Assembly: GCF_035222275.1 (NCBI RefSeq)
Contig: NW_026946359.1
Span: 1,426,001 to 1,490,000, forward strand
DNA: 64,000 bases
Source: Podospora bellae-mahoneyi
Lineage: Eukaryota; Ascomycota; Sordariomycetes; Sordariales; Podosporaceae
Direction of reading: 5' to 3'
Shown: positions 57,417-64,000 of the stretch, piece after piece
Layout: the number at the start of each line of letters is the position of its first letter
Position numbering within the stretch: position 1 is the stretch's first letter
Notes under the pieces: generated by a model
The model's database searches: none
Told to the model about the DNA's origin: nothing
Seen by the model: the letters and a program-made list of their open reading frames with translations, nothing else
Position numbers and translations under genes: made by a program

Positions 57417-58539
57417 ATGATGTTTGCTATTATTGCTGTATTATTGTTGCTCCTTTCTTTCTCCACCGCCGACAACCCCATCACCATCAAATCCTTCTCA
57501 CTTTTTCTTCAGCAACGCCAATGCGTCCAACTTTGTCTTTGGCAACCAGTGACGAGCTCGAGAGATGTGGCAGTTGGTATCGGGTGCGCCGAACCATGGG
57601 TTAACGAATGCTTCTGCCAGAGGGAGCTGGCCGGCAAGGCCTCCACGTTCATCTCCAACTGCGTAGCCAGTCGATGGGAGTCCACAGGAGATTGCTCCCT
57701 TGAGCGGCCCTGTTGCTAGTGGTTTGAGTGTTTACAACTCCTACTGCCAGGAAAACGGGCTGCCTATACCAACCATCGCGTCAATCTGGAGCTTTGATGC
57801 GTACAGTGCCCTGCCACAGTGCGGCCGCCTGTGCTTCTGGCGTGCAAATAGGGACACTTATGATTTAATGCCACAAATGGGGTGTGGGGAACCTTGGGAC
57901 AATGGGTGTTTGTGTGATAGGGAGAACAACGAAGAGAGAATAACAAGGGGGAAAGCTTTCATGACCGAGTGTATAGCTAGCCGGTGCGGGACAAGCCAAG
58001 ATGGAATCTTGACTGAGGCATTGAGGGCATGGGGGGATTATTGTGGGAGTGCTGGGTTGTCGTTGGTGGCCATCACGGAGGGAGCCACCGTCGATTCATC
58101 AGTGACAACCATAAGCATCGCTGTAGGACCCTCCCAGACAGACATCCAAACCGGAGAACCTGAAACAGGTAGGCTACCTTATCTGGTCCTGGCACTGTCG
58201 GTGAGATTATCAAAGCGATGGCTAACCTTTTGTTTGCTCATAGGCCAAATCTCTACTGGAGCGATTGTTGGAATAGTTGTGGGGGGTGTTGCAACTGTCG
58301 CTGCTGTTGCGATCGCTGCGGCGCTGATCATGTACAGAAAACGGCAGAACAAGGCAAACACGGACAGATACGGCGCGGTAGAAAACCTGTCACCTCCGCA
58401 GAATGACAACAATCAAGTTGGAGGGCCGAGAATAATGCACGAAAAACCGGCCGAGCCAGAGGTTGCAGAGGTCGCGGGCGCAAGACATGAACTATGGAAT
58501 CGAGATGTGCACCGGCGCACCTTGGAGCTACCGGCATAA
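57417..58539 (+). CDS. Membrane protein with two tandem CFEM-like Cys-rich domains; frame break in the first
   Basis: The frame begins MMFAIIAVLLLLLSFSTA, a good signal peptide. A Cys-rich CFEM-like unit follows (QCVQLCLWQ, IGCAEPWVNECFC, NCVAS). At about 57690-57715 the reading shifts by one frame, near a CCC run; the second frame resumes exactly where the unit should continue (VYNSYCQENGLP). The second unit (QCGRLCFWRA, MGCGEPWDNGCLC, TECIASRCG) is whole. It is followed by a linker, a 75-base intron at 58169-58243, a membrane helix (GAIVGIVVGGVATVAAVAIAAALIM) and a cytoplasmic tail. The first unit also has Trp where the second has Cys (ASRW against ASRC). It may be a pseudogene, a sequencing error, or a gene with an unusual splice. 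CFEM proteins act at the fungal surface, several in haem/iron uptake or sensing. Confidence 0.65.
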
Positions 58540-59215
58540 TACTTCTGGGAGCGTTATTTAACACAAATATCATGAACTTGCCTGGAGTTGGATACTTGGG
58601 AATTGGGCATAAAGAGTGTGGTCGAAGTTGCTAGCTTTGAGAGGCGAGTCGCACCCTATTATCACCAGACTACCCGCCCTACCGTACCTTCATAATAGGC
58701 TTTTTTGAGTCGGTCACGTCACCTCCATCAGATCATTTTAGGCCTACAACGCATGTTACATATCCTATCTCATCTACTATTCTACTGTTGGTTCGTTTGG
58801 TGTGGTTGCGAGTCATGTAGGTATCTGGGCGACCATTTCCGGTTCGATGTACTTTAGAGGTCATATTAAAGATTAACCAGATCGAAATAGGTGGTAGCTC
58901 CCGCCATTCAAGCTTTCAAACGCGGGTTATAACTGTCGTCATTTCTATAGTTGCCACAACCTTCTCCGCTCACAACAACTCAATCTACGTGCCGCTCCAA
59001 TCGGGTCGGCTTCCTATATTATGGCTTTGGATCAACGAGGGGTACCGGCGTGTATTATCGACCACACGGAATCCATCCTCGTATCTCTGCCATTTAATTC
59101 TCGTTTTCCACATCCAGACCGTCAAACCTGGCGTCTACATAAGACTGCAATCATCAGGTCTCATGCATTACCCCTTTTGTTGTCCTGGACACAAGTGTCG
59201 ACGTGAAAGCCAATC
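58540..59215. other. Intergenic, promoter of the beta-xylosidase
   Basis: About 675 bases with no supported gene, holding the promoter of the next gene. No XlnR-type GGCTAAA site was confidently located. Confidence 0.45.
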
Positions 59216-61686
59216 ATGAAACTTAATAAGCCATTCCTGGCCATTTATTTGGCTTTCAACTTGGTCGAGGCTTCGAAAACTCCGGATTGCATCAATGGTC
59301 CGCTGGCAAAGACCTTGGCATGTGATACAACGGCGTCACCTCCTGCGCGAGCAGCTACTCTTGTGCAGGCTTTAAATATCACGGAAAAGCTTGTGAATCT
59401 AGTGGAGTATGTCAAGTCAAGAGAAGCTCCTTTAGGGATTTCAATTCAGCTAATCACTCCTCATAGCATGAGCCTCGGTGCAGAAAGGATCGGCCTTCCA
59501 GCTTATGCTTGGTGGAACGAAGCTCTTCATGGTGTTGCCGCGTCGCCTGGGGTCTCGTTCAATCAGGCCGGACAAGAATTCTCACACGCTACTTCATTTG
59601 CGAATACTATTACGCTAGCAGCCGCCTTTGACAATGACCTGGTTTACGAGGTGGCGGATACCATCAGCACTGAAGCGCGAGCGTTCAGCAATGCCGAGCT
59701 CGCTGGACTGGATTACTGGACGCCTAACATCAACCCGTACAAAGATCCGAGATGGGGGAGGGGCCATGAGGTTTGTTACCTTAGCCTTCTTTTTCGTGCC
59801 GTGCAGTTGCTGAGAACTCAAAAGACACCCGGAGAAGATCCGGTACACATCAAAGGCTACGTCCAAGCACTTCTCGAGGGTCTAGAAGGGAGAGACAAGA
59901 TCAGAAAGGTGATTGCCACTTGTAAACACTTTGCAGCCTATGATTTGGAGAGATGGCAAGGGGCTCTTAGATACAGGTTCAATGCTGTTGTGACCTCGCA
60001 GGATCTTTCGGAGTACTACCTCCAACCGTTTCAACAATGCGCTCGAGACAGTAAGGTCGGGTCTTTCATGTGCTCATATAATGCGCTCAACGGAACACCG
60101 GCATGTGCAAGCACGTATTTGATGGACGACATCCTTCGAAAACACTGGAATTGGACCGAGCACAACAACTATATTACGAGCGACTGTAATGCCATTCAGG
60201 TATGAACTTGCCGGAGTTGTGGTTTCTATTTATGCATCTGACATGTTGACAGGACTTCCTCCCCAACTTTCACAACTTCAGCCAAACTCCAGCTCAAGCC
60301 GCCGCTGATGCTTATAACGCCGGTACAGACACCGTCTGTGAGGTGCCTGGATACCCCCCACCCACAGATGTAATCGGAGCATACAATCAGTCTCTGCTGT
60401 CAGAGGAAATTATCGACCGAGCACTTCGCAGATTATACGAAGGCCTCATCCGAGCTGGCTATCTTGACTCAGCCTCCCCACATCCATACACCAAAATCTC
60501 ATGGTCCCAAGTAAACACCCCCAAAGCCCAAGCCCTGGCTCTTCAGTCCGCCACCGACGGGATAGTCCTTCTCAAAAACAACGGCCTCCTTCCCCTAGAC
60601 CTCACCAACAAAACCGTAGCCCTCATAGGCCACTGGGCCAATGCAACCCGCCAAATGCTAGGTGGCTACAGCGGTATCCCCCCTTACTACGCCAACCCAA
60701 TCTATGCAGCCACCCAGCTCAACGTCACTTTTCATCACGCCCCAGGACCGGTGAACCAGTCATCTCCCTCCCCAAATGACACCTGGACCTCCCCCGCCCT
60801 CTCCGCGGCTTCCAAATCGGATATCATCCTCTACCTCGGCGGCACCGACCTCTCCATCGCAGCCGAAGACCGAGACAGAGACTCCATCGCCTGGCCATCC
60901 GCTCAACTTTCCTTGTTAACCTCCCTCGCCCAGATGGGAAAACCCACAATCGTAGCAAGACTAGGCGACCAAGTAGACGACACCCCCCTGCTCTCCAACC
61001 CAAACATCTCCTCCATCCTATGGGTAGGCTACCCAGGCCAATCAGGCGGAACAGCCCTCTTCAACATCATCACCGGAGTCAGCTCCCCCGCCGCTCGACT
61101 GCCCGTCACAGTCTATCCAGAAACTTACACCTCCCTCATCCCCCTGACAGCCATGTCCCTCCGCCCAACCTCCGCCCGCCCAGGCCGGACCTACAGGTGG
61201 TACCCCTCCCCCGTGCTCCCTTTCGGCCACGGCCTCCACTACACAACCTTTACCGCCAAATTCGGCGTCTTTGAGTCCCTCACCATCAACATTGCCGAAC
61301 TCGTTTCCAACTGTAACGAACGATACCTCGACCTCTGCCGGTTCCCGCAGGTGTCCGTCTGGGTGTCGAATACGGGAGAACTCAAATCTGACTATGTCGC
61401 CCTTGTTTTTGTCAGGGGTGAGTACGGACCGGAGCCGTACCCGATCAAGACGCTGGTGGGGTACAAGCGGATAAGGGATATCGAGCCGGGGACTACGGGG
61501 GCGGCGCCGGTGGGGGTGGTGTTAGGGGATTTGGCTAGGGTGGATTTGGGGGGGAATAGGGTTTTGTTTCCGGGGAGGTATGAGTTTCTGCTGGATGTGG
61601 AAGGGGGGAGGGATAGGGTTGTGATCGAGTTGGTTGGGGAGGAGGTGGTGTTGGAAAAGTTTCCTCAGCCGCCTGCGGCGGGTTGA
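59216..61686 (+). CDS. GH3 beta-xylosidase (xylan 1,4-beta-xylosidase type)
   Basis: Secreted glycoside hydrolase family 3 enzyme that releases xylose from xylo-oligosaccharides. Proposed exons are 59216-59406, 59467-59770, 59825-60199 and 60253-61686, giving 767 residues, the usual length. A signal peptide, KPFLAIYLAFNLVEA, starts the protein. Family motifs include GLPAYAWWNEALHGVA, TPNINPYKDPRWGRGHE, TPGEDP, KVIATCKHFAAYD and the nucleophile region ITSDCNAIQ, with Asp about residue 285. The second alpha/beta domain has GIVLLKNNGLLPL and the fibronectin-III-like C-terminus includes LPFGHGLHYTTF. The first donor is GTATGT at 59407, chosen because it alone restores the frame across NLVDMSLGAERIG. 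Related xylanolytic genes are not adjacent. Confidence 0.95.
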
Positions 61687-61857
61687 GAAGATCAAGAGAG
61701 AGCAAGACGAATTGGTACAGATTGTGCTGATTCAACCTACCTACTTATGTGTTTTGAGTCAACTATCTCTTGCGCCCAGCCTGTCAACAACTCTCGCTTT
61801 TTATGTGTAGCTCTACCATCCTGGTAGCCTGACATATCTTCCAAGGTTCCCTGCTTC

Positions 61858-62612
61858 TCACTCAACTCTGCTCGTGTCTCGCTGTAACGCTCGTTGAGGT
61901 CTCGTTACAGCATTGACTGCCGTCTTGGCCTGGAGATCAACTCGGCTACACAGCAAGTTAGAAAACAGCTTTGAACTTCTCGTGGAAAAAATCCAAAATC
62001 TGCTCACCATAATGGACATGTAACCGCAAACTGCAGCAGCCACGGGTCAACGCACGGCGGGTGAAAGATATGCCCACATGACAACTTCCGAACATCACCT
62101 CCTTCGACAAAGTCCTCGGTGCAGATGGCGCAGCTATGACTTCTTGTTGATGATCGTTTCTTTTCGGGCCTCAGCGTGCCGCTTTCTCTGCGCCAGTTTA
62201 GTTGGCATGTATCAGTGGTAGACAACGAGCAATCTGCAACTTACAACGCGCCATCACTGTGTTCAGTTGATGGAGTCACTGCCCTGTTCTTCTTCTTCTG
62301 AGCCCAGCTCCAAAATCTCAACCTTGTCCTCGTCCATACTGAAACAGATTTTGCTCGCCCCGGACTCTCCAGCTCGTCGATGAGGGCTTCGTTGTACTTG
62401 ACGACCGGCATCGACTGCAGGGTTTCTTCCCCAACGCCAGCTCTCCCCCCTCGTATCCGCTGGGTGATAGTCTCACGGATTACTTCGAGGGTTGAGGATC
62501 GCTGGGCGACGAAGACGCAACCTAGAATGAGAATGGCGATCATGATGGCGAGAATGACAGAGGTAGCAGGAGGGCCAGCGTGGGGAGAATCGTTGGGGTC
62601 GACAGCTGCCAT
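61858..62612 (-). CDS. Membrane-anchored RING-H2 E3 ubiquitin ligase-like protein
   Basis: Proposed exons on the minus strand are 62612-62245, 62187-62008 and 61945-61858, giving 211 residues. An N-terminal luminal or extracellular leader is followed by one membrane helix, [19 protein letters not shown]. The RING-H2 domain reads CAICTEDF, then [11 protein letters not shown] and TCPLCR, with the Cys-His spacing C3H2C3; the last Cys is split by the second intron and only appears after splicing. The middle region is basic and includes [16 protein letters not shown]2 proteins with one helix act in membrane-protein degradation. The start at 62612 (MAAVDPND) is preferred; an in-frame ATG further upstream (62705) lies beyond a TATA-like element. 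Confidence 0.87.
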
Positions 62613-64000
62613 GATCAAGCTGGATAGGAGTGCTCCCGATGATCGAGAGTATATAAATATAGTGAGCAGGACCAGACAATCCGTGGGTCCAAAATGCAGC
62701 GTCACACAGGGCAGCTGGTTTCAGCAACCCAGAATTATTTGAGAGTCAGGTTCAACGCCAAAATGTTGACGAGAAAGAGGGCGAGCCATGGGTACAGAAA
62801 GGCTGGGATGGATGGTATTTGAAGAAGGACAGGCGTAACAATGGGTGCTGCCCATGGTCGGGCCATAATGGTGCTGGTGCAATCCGCGCCACCGTTCATA
62901 ACTCAGAACTACCTCGTGGACTTGGACAGTTCATCGTGACACAGACTCCCTCGGGAATCGGTACTTCCACAACCGGTACTTCGGTCATGCTGTGCTTCAG
63001 CTTGAAAGCGAAAAGATTGGCGGCGGAACTCAGCGTTCGGCATGCTTCCCCGAGCAGATGGCTTGGGAACGGGGATGAGGTGATATCGGGGTTGAGCAGT
63101 GATCATGATGGAGGGGCGGGAACGGGCACCAATTGCCCCTGACTGATTTAGCTAAATTTGACGTAACAAATAACACTGTGAGACAGATGACAGCCCGCGT
63201 TTTTCTTCATGATGAGACGGGATGGAATAGTGAAGGTGGGCGATGTGTGCTCTATGAGTGATTTGAGTTCTGGGGGCACCTGAGGACTTGTAAGTGGTGT
63301 GCAGCCATCATGATGCTTGGCGGGCCAGTGGCGGGCCAATGATGGGCCACAAAAGCGAGGGAAACAAGAGAAAAGGGAAGGCATAGAGACTTGGGGAACC
63401 TGGCGCCAGGATCGCATCAAATGGTGGGGATCATGTGTAGCACAAGGGCTCATAGATGAACAGCGACGTGGTTTGTCTGTGTACCAGCAGGCCCATACAG
63501 CTTATAGAAAGAGAGACAGGGAATTTACTCCTGTCAACTGGTGAGAATATTATTCTGCATCACTAGATTTGGAGCGTAGGCATACCATCGCGACACTTGG
63601 CTTGTTCTGGTGTTAATTATTGCTGAACAAAGCTCCGCAAGTGTGCCAGTTTGTCTAATTGTCCTGGAGTAGACGAGCAATGAAGAATTGTAAGCTCAAT
63701 AATGGTTCATGAACATTTGTTTGATGACCGAACCAGGCCTCGAAGCGCTGGATGTTGTCACTGAGATGGCGTTGTTAGCGCATAGTGGGGTCTGTTCTAG
63801 AACCCCGCCCTCAACGTTGATGGAAAATCGGTGCGGGGCAGAGCTTCCCCATATTCTGGCCAATCACAAGCTCGGACTCCCATCGAAAGACATCGAAAGT
63901 CCAGAGCTTTCCATGAGCCTTGTGCGAGGTCTCCAGATACACTCCTGCCCTTGGTGCTGAAAACCTTCTTCTGCAGCTTGACTGCCTATTTGTAGACTGT
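62613..64000. other. Intergenic, right edge
   Basis: About 1.39 kb without a supported gene. Short frames on both strands (62819-63142, 62909-63106, 63709-63960) lack domains. The next gene presumably lies beyond the window. Confidence 0.45.
62650..62661. promoter_or_regulatory. TATA-like element near the RING-H2 start
   Basis: A 12-base TATATAAATATA run, readable on both strands. It sits about 38 bases upstream of the proposed minus-strand ATG at 62612, which would leave a very short leader. The direction of action is uncertain. Confidence 0.3.

Overview
The window is nuclear DNA of a filamentous ascomycete, most likely a Sordariomycete of the Sordariales (Podospora/Chaetomium-like). The reasons are protein-coding genes with short 50-90 bp GT-AG introns, HET-domain incompatibility genes, CFEM-like and WSC cell-surface proteins, a Ppo oxylipin dioxygenase, a DUF3433 giant membrane protein, and one short AT-rich island that looks like the product of repeat-induced point mutation (RIP). 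The assignment rests on protein character only; no database was searched. No tRNA, rRNA, CRISPR or intact transposon was recognised.

Layout. 1-12.6 kb holds the mitotic inducer phosphatase cdc25 (minus) and, after an unusually long 6.6 kb gap, the nucleolar Pol5-type protein (plus). 12.9-14.0 kb holds the proteasome alpha subunit PRE10 (minus), whose first coding exon appears to be the start codon alone. 14.4-25.6 kb looks like an accessory, immunity-flavoured block: an intact HET-domain gene, a small Cys-rich gene with a decayed tandem copy, a 10R-dioxygenase-type oxylipin synthase (ppoC-like), a decayed HET-plus-repeat gene, and a SAM methyltransferase. 25.6-29.7 kb is nearly gene-free and contains the AT-rich island. 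29.7-35.8 kb carries a rhodopsin-like fungal membrane protein and a divergent pair of an ACS-family MFS transporter and a TauD-type dioxygenase, probably a uptake-plus-catabolism unit for an organic sulfonate or related acid. 36.9-45.5 kb holds a small Cys-rich protein, a single-pass surface protein, ribosomal protein eL42, and a 1299-residue DUF3433 protein. 48.6-62.6 kb holds a CBM18-flanked chitin deacetylase, a WSC-domain sensor with a 9-base first exon, a bZIP factor ending in a minisatellite-encoded acidic repeat, a double CFEM-like membrane protein with a frame break, a GH3 beta-xylosidase, and a membrane RING-H2 ubiquitin ligase.

Functionally the window mixes conserved housekeeping genes (cdc25, pol5, pre10, eL42) with lineage-variable genes for non-self recognition, cell-surface sensing, wall remodelling and nutrient scavenging. 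Exon boundaries given below were read by eye from GT-AG sites, reading-frame continuity and family expectation; totals divide by three in every multi-exon model proposed as intact. Intergenic space is large (often 1-6 kb).
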